DNA from: Microbacterium terregens
GTDB lineage: Bacteria > Pseudomonadota > Alphaproteobacteria > Sphingomonadales > Sphingomonadaceae
DNA: 64,000 nt
Assembly (NCBI RefSeq): GCF_027922045.1
Contig: NZ_BSEX01000003.1
Coordinates: 1-64,000, forward strand
Reading direction: 5' to 3'
Shown here: one piece after another, positions 26,641 through 34,066 of the stretch
Layout: each line of letters begins with the position of its first letter
Numbering within the stretch: the stretch's first letter is position 1
Translations under genes and position numbers: made by a program
The notes under the pieces: generated by a model
Seen by the model: only the letters and a program-made list of their open reading frames with translations
Database searches by the model: none
What the model was told of the DNA's origin: nothing

Positions 26641-27213
26641 CTAATAGACGCGTACGCCGACCAGATTGCCCGGCGGATCGTAGCGGCACACCAGATAATC
26701 GTCGCGCTTGCTGCTCGCGAGCGCGCAGCCGTATCGAAGCGTCCGGCGAGACACCAACTGGCCGTAGTGCGCCACGTCCTGCCAGCGGCCGGTGCGCGAG
26801 AAGTTCGGCACCGGCTGGTGGAGATAGTCGCGCTTCTCGCCGCGCCAGTGGCCGATCATCTCCTCATAACGATAGGCGCCGCGCGTGCCGGTCCACAGAT
26901 TCTCGCCGATGCGGTTCGCCGCCTGCGACTCCGGCGAATGTTCGAAGCGCCCGGTCCGCGCCAGCGTCTGCGCATAGGCCCGCGCCCCTTCGGCAAGCTG
27001 GTCCGACCAGACCAGCGGCGGCAGGCCGACCTCGGCGCGCGCCGCGTCATGCCCCTGCTGCATCGCCTGGCGCAGCAGCGTCGCCCCGCGCGGCGCCGTG
27101 CCCTTGAACGTGCGCGCCTCGACCACGCGGTCTGCCCCTTCCGGGGACGAACAGGCGGCCAGCATCGCCAGCATCGCCCACAGGATGTTTTGCCTCGCTC
27201 GCATGCGCACCAT
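26641..27213 (-). CDS. CAP/SCP-PR1 domain lipoprotein
   Basis: This 190-residue protein has a lipoprotein signal ending LAAC (C21) and a CAP domain (about 50-190). Recognisable blocks are HDAARAEVGLPPLVWSDQL, FEHSPE, GENLWTG, MIGHWRGEKRDYLH, HYGQLV and DDYLVCRYDPPGNLVG. CAP-family histidines and glutamates (H55, H92, E103, E117 region and H149) are present. Bacterial members are secreted or envelope proteins of mostly unknown function. It diverges from hemW with only 11 bases between start codons, so their promoters must overlap coding sequence. An alternative start is the ATG at 27204. Confidence 0.88.
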   Translation of the reverse strand: MVRMRARQNILWAMLAMLAACSSPEGADRVVEARTFKGTAPRGATLLRQAMQQGHDAARAEVGLPPLVWSDQLAEGARAYAQTLARTGRFEHSPESQAANRIGENLWTGTRGAYRYEEMIGHWRGEKRDYLHQPVPNFSRTGRWQDVAHYGQLVSRRTLRYGCALASSKRDDYLVCRYDPPGNLVGVRVY

Positions 27214-27224
27214 ATGGGGCGGCG

Positions 27225-28388
27225 ATGTTCCCGGAACAAACCTCCTCGGGCGCCCCGCTGGCGCTCTATGTCCACTGGCCGTTCTGCGTGTCGAAATGCC
27301 CCTATTGCGACTTCAACAGCCATGTGCGCGAGGCGGTGGACCAGCAGGCGTGGCGCGACGCGCTGCTCGCCGACCTCGCCTATGAGGCGGAACGCCTGCC
27401 CCGCCGGCGGCTCGCCTCGATCTTCTTCGGCGGCGGCACGCCCTCGCTGATGCCGCCGGCCACCGTGGCCGCCATCATCGAGGCGGCGACGAACGCCTGG
27501 CCTGCCGAGCCCGGCATCGAGATCACGCTGGAGGCGAACCCCTCGTCGGTGGAGGCGGCACGCTTCGCGGACCTGGCCGCGGCCGGCGTCAACCGGGTCT
27601 CCCTGGGGCTTCAAGCGCTGGACGACCAAGCGCTCGCGTTTCTCGGGCGCGCGCATGGCGTGGACGAGGGCCTGGCCGCGCTCGCCACCGCGCAACGCCA
27701 TTTCGGCCGGGTGAGCTTCGACCTCATCTATGCCCGACCGGGCCAGAGCCTTGCCGCATGGGAGGCGGAGCTGGACCGCGCACTCGGCTTCGGCACCGAG
27801 CATCTGTCGCTCTACCAGCTGACGATCGAGCCGGGCACGCGCTTCGCCACCCTCGCGGCCAAGGGCGCGCTGACCTTGCCCGACGAGGACTTGGCGGCGG
27901 ACCTGTGGGAGACGACCCAGGCGCGCACCGCTGCCGCCGGGCTGCCGCTCTACGAGGTGTCGAACCACGCGCGCCCCGGGGCGGAGAGCCGCCACAACCT
28001 CACCTACTGGCGCTATCGCGACTATGCGGGCGTCGGCCCCGGCGCGCACGGGCGGCGCGAGGGCATCGCGACCTTCCGCCGCAAGAAGCCGGAGAACTGG
28101 CTGTCCGCGGTCGCGCGCAACGGCCACGGCGCCGAGAGCGAAGTCGCGCTCGCCCCGGCGGAGCGCGTGACGGAGGCGCTGGTGATGGGGCTGCGGATGC
28201 GCGAGGGCATCGACCTGGCCCGCGTCGCGGCGCTGGGCGGCACGACGATCGACCAGGTGGTCGACCTGGCAGCGGTCGATCGCCTCGCAGCCCAGGGGCT
28301 GGTGGCCCACGACGGCGACCGGCTGGCGCTCACCCCCGCGGGCATGCCGCTGCTCGACGCGGTGCTACGGGAAGTGGCGCGAGGCTAA
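27225..28388 (+). CDS. hemW: Radical SAM family heme chaperone HemW
   Basis: HemW is a radical-SAM protein related to HemN that binds and delivers heme rather than oxidising coproporphyrinogen. The 387-residue protein has the cluster motif CVSKCPYC (C21, C25 and C28), GGGTPS, the ITLEANP block, GVNRVSLGLQALD, and a C-terminal HemN-like domain with YEVSNHARPG and GVGPGAHG. A weak GGGGCGG precedes the ATG. Its usual partners rph-rdgB lie 3 kb upstream, separated by the GAF/receiver/kinase/CAP insertion. Confidence 0.94.
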   Translation: MFPEQTSSGAPLALYVHWPFCVSKCPYCDFNSHVREAVDQQAWRDALLADLAYEAERLPRRRLASIFFGGGTPSLMPPATVAAIIEAATNAWPAEPGIEITLEANPSSVEAARFADLAAAGVNRVSLGLQALDDQALAFLGRAHGVDEGLAALATAQRHFGRVSFDLIYARPGQSLAAWEAELDRALGFGTEHLSLYQLTIEPGTRFATLAAKGALTLPDEDLAADLWETTQARTAAAGLPLYEVSNHARPGAESRHNLTYWRYRDYAGVGPGAHGRREGIATFRRKKPENWLSAVARNGHGAESEVALAPAERVTEALVMGLRMREGIDLARVAALGGTTIDQVVDLAAVDRLAAQGLVAHDGDRLALTPAGMPLLDAVLREVARG

Positions 28389-28417
28389 GCAACGCGCGAC
28401 CTCTGGACGCCCCCCGC

Positions 28418-28772
28418 GTGCTCCTGCGAAGGCAGGAGCCCAGGGCCCCGGGCGCTACCAGCGCTTGCTCTGCCGGCCCCTCAACCTCGCCTGCGCGAGA
28501 CCTCTGCGAAACAGACCGCTGTCCATTGGTCACACCCGTATTCCTGCGCAGGCAGGAATCCAGGCCAAGCAGAGCGACGATTTTCGTCGCTTGAAATCCT
28601 GGGCTCCTGCCTTCGCAGGAGCACTGGCAGAAGTCTTGCCGAAGTCCGGCCCGCGGAACTGGGGCCTGCTCCCGTACCGGCGAAGGCCGGGGCCCAGGTG
28701 GGAAGGTGGTCGCGAAGTTCGGGACCCTTTCCAGCTGCCCCGCAACTGGGCCCCGACCTGCGCCGGGGTACC
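28418..28772. repeat. Repeat cluster filling the hemW/lpoA gap
   Basis: The 398-base gap 28389-28786 has no gene. It contains family B copies at 28418-28445, 28538-28564 (a variant with ATTCCTGC pairing GCAGGAAT) and, inverted, at 28597-28624. A family A pair follows at 28674-28699 and, inverted, 28743-28772. The two stop codons converge on it, so these hairpins may also end transcripts. Confidence 0.88.
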
Positions 28773-28786
28773 CAGGTTTCGCAGGC

Positions 28787-29986
28787 CTACTCGAACGAAC
28801 GCGGTGCCGGAGAGACCGTGGCGGTGGTGCCGCCCCGCACTTCCTGCACCTCCAGCGCGCGCTCGGCGATCCCGTCGCGGCCGAAGCGGAAGGCACCGTC
28901 CAGACCGGCAAAGCCACCGCTGTCGGTCAGTTTCGCTTCGGGGAAGCGGTCGCCCACCTTCCACTCGCGCGCGATGCGGATGGTGAGCAGCACCGAGTCG
29001 TAGCCCAGGCTCGACAGCCGGTACGGCGCGTTGCCGAAGCGCGCCCGGTACTTGGTGGCGTACTGGCGATAGAGCCCGTCGGAGACGCTGGCGAACCAGG
29101 CGCCGTTGAGCGCCGCGTTGCTCCCCACCGCGGAATCGGTGTTCCACAGCTCCGTGCCCAGCACCCGCACCGTCGCCGCTTCACGCCGCAGCAGCGGCAC
29201 GGCGGTGGCGGCCGTTCCCGCCGCATCGGCGATCAGCACCGCCTGATAGGGCGAGTTCTTGGGCAGGCGCGTGACCGCGGCGGCAATGCCGCCATTGCCG
29301 CGGTTGTAGGTCTGGAGCGACACGACCTGGCCGCCCGCGGTTTCGACCGCGCGCAGGAAGGCGGTGGAGGCGCGCTGGCCATAGACCCCGGTCGGCACCA
29401 GCCCCGCAAAGCTGGTGATGCCGGTCTGCTTGGCATAGTCGACGACGCGGCTGATCGACTGCGAGGGCGAATAGCCCATCACATAGGCGCCGTTGCCCGC
29501 GACGCTGATGTCGTTGGAATAGCTCAGCACCGGTACGCCCGCGCGCTTCGCGATCGGCGCCACCGCGCGCACGTCCTCGGACAAGAGCGGGCCCAGGATC
29601 AGGCGATTGCCCTCCGCAAGCGCGCGCTGCGCCGCCGCCGCCGCGCCGGTCGCGGTGTCATAGGTGGTGATCCGCACCTGCTCGCTGCGCGAATCGAGCA
29701 GCGCGAGCTGGGTGGCGTTGGCCAGGCTCTGGCCCACGCCGGCATTGGGGCCCGAAAGCGGCACCAGCAGCGCGACGCGGTGGCGCTGCTTGTCCTCCGG
29801 GATGCCCGGCTGGACGGTTTCCGGCCCGGTGCCCGGGGTCGGCTGCTCCTTGGGCGGCGGCGGCGCGCGGTCTGGCACCCCCCGCGGCACCAGTGTCTGG
29901 CACCCTGCCAGGAACAATGCTCCCGCGACTGCCGCGGTGCGGATCAGCCGACGCGTCCATTGCGGTACGGTTGCCGCCTCTGCCAT
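28787..29986 (-). CDS. Penicillin-binding protein activator, LpoA-like lipoprotein
   Basis: LpoA-type proteins are lipoproteins with a type 1 periplasmic-binding fold that activate PBP1A-class peptidoglycan synthases. The 399-residue protein has a lipobox FLAGC (C29), a proline-rich linker (about 33-60), and the binding fold starting HRVALLVPLSGPNAGVGQSL and containing GPLLSEDV and VPVLSYSND. It lacks the N-terminal TPR domain of E. coli LpoA. The neighbours rsmI and yraN match the E. coli lpoA-rsmI-yraN neighbourhood. It diverges from rsmI with 12 bases between the start codons. Confidence 0.85.
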   Translation of the reverse strand: MAEAATVPQWTRRLIRTAAVAGALFLAGCQTLVPRGVPDRAPPPPKEQPTPGTGPETVQPGIPEDKQRHRVALLVPLSGPNAGVGQSLANATQLALLDSRSEQVRITTYDTATGAAAAAQRALAEGNRLILGPLLSEDVRAVAPIAKRAGVPVLSYSNDISVAGNGAYVMGYSPSQSISRVVDYAKQTGITSFAGLVPTGVYGQRASTAFLRAVETAGGQVVSLQTYNRGNGGIAAAVTRLPKNSPYQAVLIADAAGTAATAVPLLRREAATVRVLGTELWNTDSAVGSNAALNGAWFASVSDGLYRQYATKYRARFGNAPYRLSSLGYDSVLLTIRIAREWKVGDRFPEAKLTDSGGFAGLDGAFRFGRDGIAERALEVQEVRGGTTATVSPAPRSFE

Positions 29987-29998
29987 GACATTCCCCTG

Positions 29999-30835
29999 AT
30001 GAACGCACCACTATCCCCCGGCCTCTACATCGTCGCGACCCCGATCGGCAATCTCGGCGACCTTTCCCCCCGCGCGGCGGCGGTCCTGTCCTCTGCCGAC
30101 GTGATCGCGGTGGAGGACAGCCGCGTCACCGCGGGGCTGCTCCGCCACATCGGCACCAAGCGGCCGATGGTGCCCTATCACGACCATAACGCCGAAGGCG
30201 TCCGCCCCGGCCTGGTCGCGCGCATGGGGCACGAGGCGGTGGCCCTGGTGTCCGACGCGGGCACGCCGCTGATCTCCGATCCCGGCTACAAGCTGGTGCG
30301 CGACGCCCGCGCCGCAGGGCATCTGGTGGTGACGGTGCCGGGGCCGTGCGCCGCCATCTCCGCGCTGACGCTCGCAGGGCTGCCGACCGACCGCTTCTTC
30401 TACCTGGGCTTCCTGCCGCCCAAGCAGCACGCTCGAGCCGAGGCGATCGCCGAGATCGCGGCGGTGCGTGCGACGCTCGTGCTCTACGAAAGCGGCCCCC
30501 GCCTCGCCGCGACGCTGGCCGCCCTCGCCGAAGGGCTCGGCGACCGCGAAGCCGCGGTCGCGCGCGAGATCACCAAGAAGTTCGAGGAGTGCGTGACCGG
30601 CACGCTCTCCCAGCTCGCCGAACGCTATGCCGAGGCCCCGCCCAAGGGCGAGATCGTGATCGTCGTGGCACCCCCCGGCGAGGCACCCCCGGCCGACGCG
30701 GACACCGCCGATGCAGCGCTCCTCGAAGCCCTCGCCCGCCTCCCCGTCTCCAAGGCGGCGGGTGAGGTCGCGAAGAAACTCGGGCTCGACCGCAAGCTAC
30801 TCTACGCGCGGGCGATGGAACTGAAGGGCCAATGA
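29999..30835 (+). CDS. rsmI: 16S rRNA (cytidine(1402)-2'-O)-methyltransferase RsmI
   Basis: RsmI methylates the ribose of C1402 in the ribosomal decoding centre. The 278-residue protein belongs to the tetrapyrrole-methylase fold: GLYIVATPIGNLGDLSPRA, AVEDSRVT, LVSDAGTPLISDPGYKLV, VPGPCAAISAL and a C-terminal helical module. No Shine-Dalgarno is visible in the 12 bases before the divergent lpoA start, so the message may be leaderless or start inside lpoA. The stop overlaps the yraN ATG (ATGA), indicating coupling. Confidence 0.96.
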   Translation: MNAPLSPGLYIVATPIGNLGDLSPRAAAVLSSADVIAVEDSRVTAGLLRHIGTKRPMVPYHDHNAEGVRPGLVARMGHEAVALVSDAGTPLISDPGYKLVRDARAAGHLVVTVPGPCAAISALTLAGLPTDRFFYLGFLPPKQHARAEAIAEIAAVRATLVLYESGPRLAATLAALAEGLGDREAAVAREITKKFEECVTGTLSQLAERYAEAPPKGEIVIVVAPPGEAPPADADTADAALLEALARLPVSKAAGEVAKKLGLDRKLLYARAMELKGQ

Positions 30836-31185
30836 GGGACCGCCGCGCGGCCGAGGCGCAGGGCCGCGCGGGCGAGCGCTGGGCCGCCTGGTACCTGCGG
30901 CTCAAGGGCTGGCGCATCCTCGACCGGCGCGTGCGGACGCGCGCCGGCGAGGTGGACCTGGTCGCGCGACGCGGATCGGTGGTGGCGTTCGTGGAGGTGA
31001 AGGCGCGCGGGAGCGCAGCGGCGCTGGACCTCGCCATTGACGAGCGGCGGTTGCAGCGCGTCGCGGCGGCGGCGGAGATGCTGATGCCCCGCTATGCCGG
31101 GCCGAACGACGACATCCGCATCGACGTGGTGCTGGTCGCGCGCGGGGTGCCGGTGCGGCATATCGAGAACGCGTGGATCGGCTGA
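30832..31185 (+). CDS. yraN: YraN family (UPF0102) endonuclease-like protein
   Basis: The 117-residue protein has the restriction-endonuclease-like fold of UPF0102: a helical start with AEAQGRAGERWAAWYL, then GWRILDRRVRTRAGEVDLVA with the catalytic-type E and D, and VAFVEVKARG with the E-x-K element. It may act as a nuclease or resolvase, but the cellular role is unproven. It overlaps rsmI by four bases, the usual pairing. Confidence 0.92.
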   Translation: MRDRRAAEAQGRAGERWAAWYLRLKGWRILDRRVRTRAGEVDLVARRGSVVAFVEVKARGSAAALDLAIDERRLQRVAAAAEMLMPRYAGPNDDIRIDVVLVARGVPVRHIENAWIG

Positions 31186-31217
31186 GCGGGGATCAGGGTA
31201 CCATCCTCTCCCCTCCC

Positions 31218-31372
31218 CGTTCGTCTCGAGTAGGGATCGAGCTTGTCGAGAGCCCGTATCGAGAGAGCCACAACGGCCGACCTCTCGATACGCCGTCTCG
31301 ACAAGCTCGACGGCTACTCGAGGCGAACGGGTCTCGGGAGGATACCGCTCGAGACGAACGGGCTTAGGGGAG
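31218..31372. repeat. Large nested palindrome (repeat family E) between yraN and gshB
   Basis: Left arm 31218-31266 and right arm 31282-31330 are near-perfect 49-base inverted repeats, about 7 mismatches by eye, starting CCGTTCG and ending CGTATCGAGAG. Each arm contains its own smaller hairpin around TCGAGCTTGTCGA. The flanking triplets are GGG/CCC in one arm and CCG/CGG in the other. A third partial copy (CCGCTCGAGACGAACGGG) lies at 31355-31372. The rest of the gap to gshB is featureless. Confidence 0.85.
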
Positions 31373-31463
31373 AGCGCGAACAGTTCGGACCGGATCCGCC
31401 CCGTCCACCCGTGACAATCCCCGCCCCCGCGCCTACCTCCCGCGGGCAACAAGGAGTTCCCGC

Positions 31464-32420
31464 ATGCCGCTGACCGTCGCCGTCCAGATGGATCCGCTCC
31501 ATTCGATCAACATCGCAGGCGACTCGAGCTTCGCGCTGATGCTGGCGGCACAGGCGCGCGGGCACCGGCTGTTCCACTATGCGGCCGAGGACCTGAACTA
31601 CCAGGCCGGCCGCGTCTGGACCCGTGCGCACCCGGTGACGGTGCAGCGCGTCGAGGGCAACCACTTCAGCTTCGGCGATCCCGTGAAGCTCGACCTCGGC
31701 GACCAGGCGGACGTGGTGCTGATGCGCCAGGACCCGCCCTTCGACCTCGGCTACATCACCGCCACCCACCTGCTCGAGCGGATCGCAGATCGCACGCTGG
31801 TGGTGAACGACCCCGCGCAGGTCCGCAACGCGCCCGAAAAGCTGTTCGTGCTCGACTATGCGCATTTCATGCCGCCGACGCTGATCACGCGATCGGTCGA
31901 GGAAGCGCGCATCTTCCTCGCCGAACATCGCTCGATCGTGGTCAAGCCGCTTCACGGCAACGGCGGCAAGGCGATCTTCAAGATCGACGAAGACGGGCAG
32001 AACCTCTCCTCGCTGATCGAGGTGTTCAACACCGCCTATCGCGAGCCGCACATGGTGCAGGCGTTCCTTCCGGAGATTGCGCAAGGCGACAAGCGCATCG
32101 TGCTGGTCGACGGCGCGGTGGCGGGCGCGATCAACCGCATGCCGGGCGAGGGCGAGATCCGCTCGAATCTGGCGGTCGGCGGCTCCGCGGCGAAGACCGA
32201 GCTCACCGATCGCGAGCGCGAGATCTGCGCCGAACTCGGCCCGGAGCTCAAGCGGCGCGGGCTGCTGTTCGTCGGCATCGACGTGATCGGCGGCAAGTGG
32301 CTGACCGAGATCAACGTCACCTCCCCCACCGGCATCGTCGCGATCGACCGCTTCAACGGCACCGACACCGGCGCGATGATCTGGGACGCGATCGAGCGGC
32401 GGGTAGCGGAACGCGGCTGA
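31464..32420 (+). CDS. gshB: Glutathione synthetase
   Basis: GshB joins gamma-glutamylcysteine and glycine with ATP to make glutathione, the cofactor used by GloA/GloB in this window. The 318-residue ATP-grasp protein has VQMDPLHSINIAGDSSFALM at the start, RQDPPFD, NDPAQVRNAPEKL, VVKPLHGNGGKAIFKI, the EGEIRSNLAVGG loop and TEINVTSPTG. AAGGAG seven bases before the ATG fixes the start. The promoter is not obvious because the upstream gap is occupied by the family E palindrome. Confidence 0.96.
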   Translation: MPLTVAVQMDPLHSINIAGDSSFALMLAAQARGHRLFHYAAEDLNYQAGRVWTRAHPVTVQRVEGNHFSFGDPVKLDLGDQADVVLMRQDPPFDLGYITATHLLERIADRTLVVNDPAQVRNAPEKLFVLDYAHFMPPTLITRSVEEARIFLAEHRSIVVKPLHGNGGKAIFKIDEDGQNLSSLIEVFNTAYREPHMVQAFLPEIAQGDKRIVLVDGAVAGAINRMPGEGEIRSNLAVGGSAAKTELTDREREICAELGPELKRRGLLFVGIDVIGGKWLTEINVTSPTGIVAIDRFNGTDTGAMIWDAIERRVAERG

Positions 32421-32459
32421 GCTTGGCCCCCGCCCCGCATCTAGCGCGTTAGCCTCGTC

Positions 32460-33065
32460 ATGACCGACTTCATCCTCGATGCGATCGCCTGGGGCGGCTA
32501 CCTCGGTATCGCCCTCTTGATGGCGCTCGAAAACGTCGTGCCGCCGGTTCCGTCGGAAGTGATCATGGGGCTGGGCGGCATGGCCGTCGCGCGCGGCACC
32601 ATGTCGATGGCGCCGCTGGTGCTGTGGGGCACGGTCGGATCGGTTGCGGGCAACTACTTCTGGTACGCGCTCGGCCGGCACTTCGGCTACCTCGGCCTCA
32701 AGCCCTTCGTCGACCGCTGGGGCCGCTGGCTGACGCTGGAGTGGGAGGATGTGGAGAAGCTTCAGCGCTTCTTTTACTCGCGCGGCGCCTGGGTGGTGTT
32801 CGTGTTCCGCTTCCTGCCCACCTTCCGCACCATGGTGTCGCTGCCCGCCGGCATGGCCTGCATGCCGCACTGGCGCTTCATCCTGGCGACCTTCACCGGC
32901 AGCGCGATCTGGAACGCGGTGCTCGCCTGGGCCGGGCTCTACTTCGGCTCCAACTTCCGCGAGCTGGAGCAATATGTCGGCCCGGTGACCATCGCCCTCT
33001 CCGTCATCATCGTGGTCGGCTACGTCTATCGCGTCGTCACCTGGAAGCCGCGGGCGGAGCGCTAG
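32460..33065 (+). CDS. DedA family membrane protein
   Basis: DedA proteins are polytopic inner-membrane proteins related to SNARE-associated/VTT proteins, some of which flip undecaprenyl phosphate or phospholipids. The 201-residue sequence has the reentrant ENVVPPVPSEVIMGLGG, GNYFWYALGRHFGYLGL, and the conserved RFLPTFRTMVSLPAGMA with essential arginines, plus C-terminal helices. It lies 39 bases after gshB and may be co-transcribed. The specific lipid substrate is unknown. Confidence 0.92.
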   Translation: MTDFILDAIAWGGYLGIALLMALENVVPPVPSEVIMGLGGMAVARGTMSMAPLVLWGTVGSVAGNYFWYALGRHFGYLGLKPFVDRWGRWLTLEWEDVEKLQRFFYSRGAWVVFVFRFLPTFRTMVSLPAGMACMPHWRFILATFTGSAIWNAVLAWAGLYFGSNFRELEQYVGPVTIALSVIIVVGYVYRVVTWKPRAER

Positions 33066-33097
33066 TCCTCACTTCGCATGAGCACGGGCGCCCGCGA

Positions 33098-34009
33098 TCA
33101 CGCCCGCGGGTGGGCGTTGCGATAGACGTCGAGCAGATGCGCCGCATCGACCGCGGTATAGACCTGGGTCGAACTGAGGCTCGCGTGCCCCAGCAGTTCC
33201 TGCAGCGCGCGCAGGTCCGCGCCCCGGCCGAGCAGATGGGTGGCGAAGCTGTGCCGCAGCGCATGCGGCGTCGTGCGGTCGCCCAACCCCAGCCGCACCC
33301 GCGCCGCCCGCACCGATCGGCGCACGACGCCGGCCGCCAGCGGGCCCCCTTTGGCGCCGCGGAACAGCTCGGCATCGCGCGCCGTGCCCCAGGGGTTGAG
33401 CCGTACATAGGCGTCGATCGCGTCGCGCACCGGCGGCAGCAGCGGCACCATCCGCGTCTTGGCACGCTTGCCGGTCACCGCGATCGCCTCGCCCAGCGGC
33501 AGCACCGCCCCGGTCAGCCCAAGCGCCTCGCCGATGCGCAGGCCCGCACCGTACAGCAGCAGCAGCACCGCCCAGTCGCGCGCCGCGATCCAGGGCTCGG
33601 CCGCGTCCTCCGACACGTCCTCCGCCAGGGCGATCGCCTCGTCGGGCGAGATCGGGCGCGGCACGCCCTTTTTCACGCGCGGGCCCTTCACCCGCGGCAG
33701 CGACGCGCCCTCCCCGCCCACCCAGGCGAGAAAGCCGCGCACCGCCGACAGCTCGCGCGCGGCCGAGGCGTTGCCGAGTCCCTCCGCCCGGCGGTGCGCC
33801 AGGAACGCACGCAGGTCGGTCGCGGAGAGCGCCTTCAGCTCCGCCTCGCCGACCGGCCCGCCCAGGTGGCCGCGCAGGAACGCCAGCAGCCGCTCGGCCG
33901 TGGCCTGGTACGCGCGCACCGTATGCGCGGAGCGGCGGCGATCCCGCGCAAGGTGGCGGCCGTAGCGCAGCGGCAGCGGCTCGGTGCCCGTCTCTTCCCC
34001 CACTTCCAC
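33098..34009 (-). CDS. xerC: Tyrosine recombinase XerC
   Basis: XerC with XerD resolves chromosome dimers at dif. The 303-residue protein has an N-terminal SAM-like core-binding domain (about 10-110) and a catalytic domain with R158 (GAGLRIGEAL), K184 (GKRAKTRMVPL), H249/R252 (HALRHSFATHLL), H275 (LGHASLSSTQ) and Y284. All active-site residues are present. The chromosomal setting next to priA and housekeeping genes, and the absence of attachment sites, favour XerC over a mobile-element integrase. Its start faces the GGDEF gene across a 57-base gap with an AT-rich centre. Confidence 0.93.
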   Translation of the reverse strand: MEVGEETGTEPLPLRYGRHLARDRRRSAHTVRAYQATAERLLAFLRGHLGGPVGEAELKALSATDLRAFLAHRRAEGLGNASAARELSAVRGFLAWVGGEGASLPRVKGPRVKKGVPRPISPDEAIALAEDVSEDAAEPWIAARDWAVLLLLYGAGLRIGEALGLTGAVLPLGEAIAVTGKRAKTRMVPLLPPVRDAIDAYVRLNPWGTARDAELFRGAKGGPLAAGVVRRSVRAARVRLGLGDRTTPHALRHSFATHLLGRGADLRALQELLGHASLSSTQVYTAVDAAHLLDVYRNAHPRA

Positions 34010-34066
34010 CCGCCAACCCTCAAGAAAAATAACCGAAAATCAACTCCGCCGCGCTAGCCGTGGCGA

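Noticed and set aside
28389..28786. CRISPR array
   Set aside because: The repeats are palindromic, in mixed orientation and unequally spaced, without uniform spacers or cas genes.
28706..29998. Long N-terminal extension of rsmI
   Set aside because: The extension is antisense to the lpoA-like gene; the family N-terminus begins at the ATG at 29999.
33098..34009. Integrase of a mobile element
   Set aside because: Length, active-site residues and housekeeping neighbours fit XerC; no flanking direct repeats or cargo were seen.
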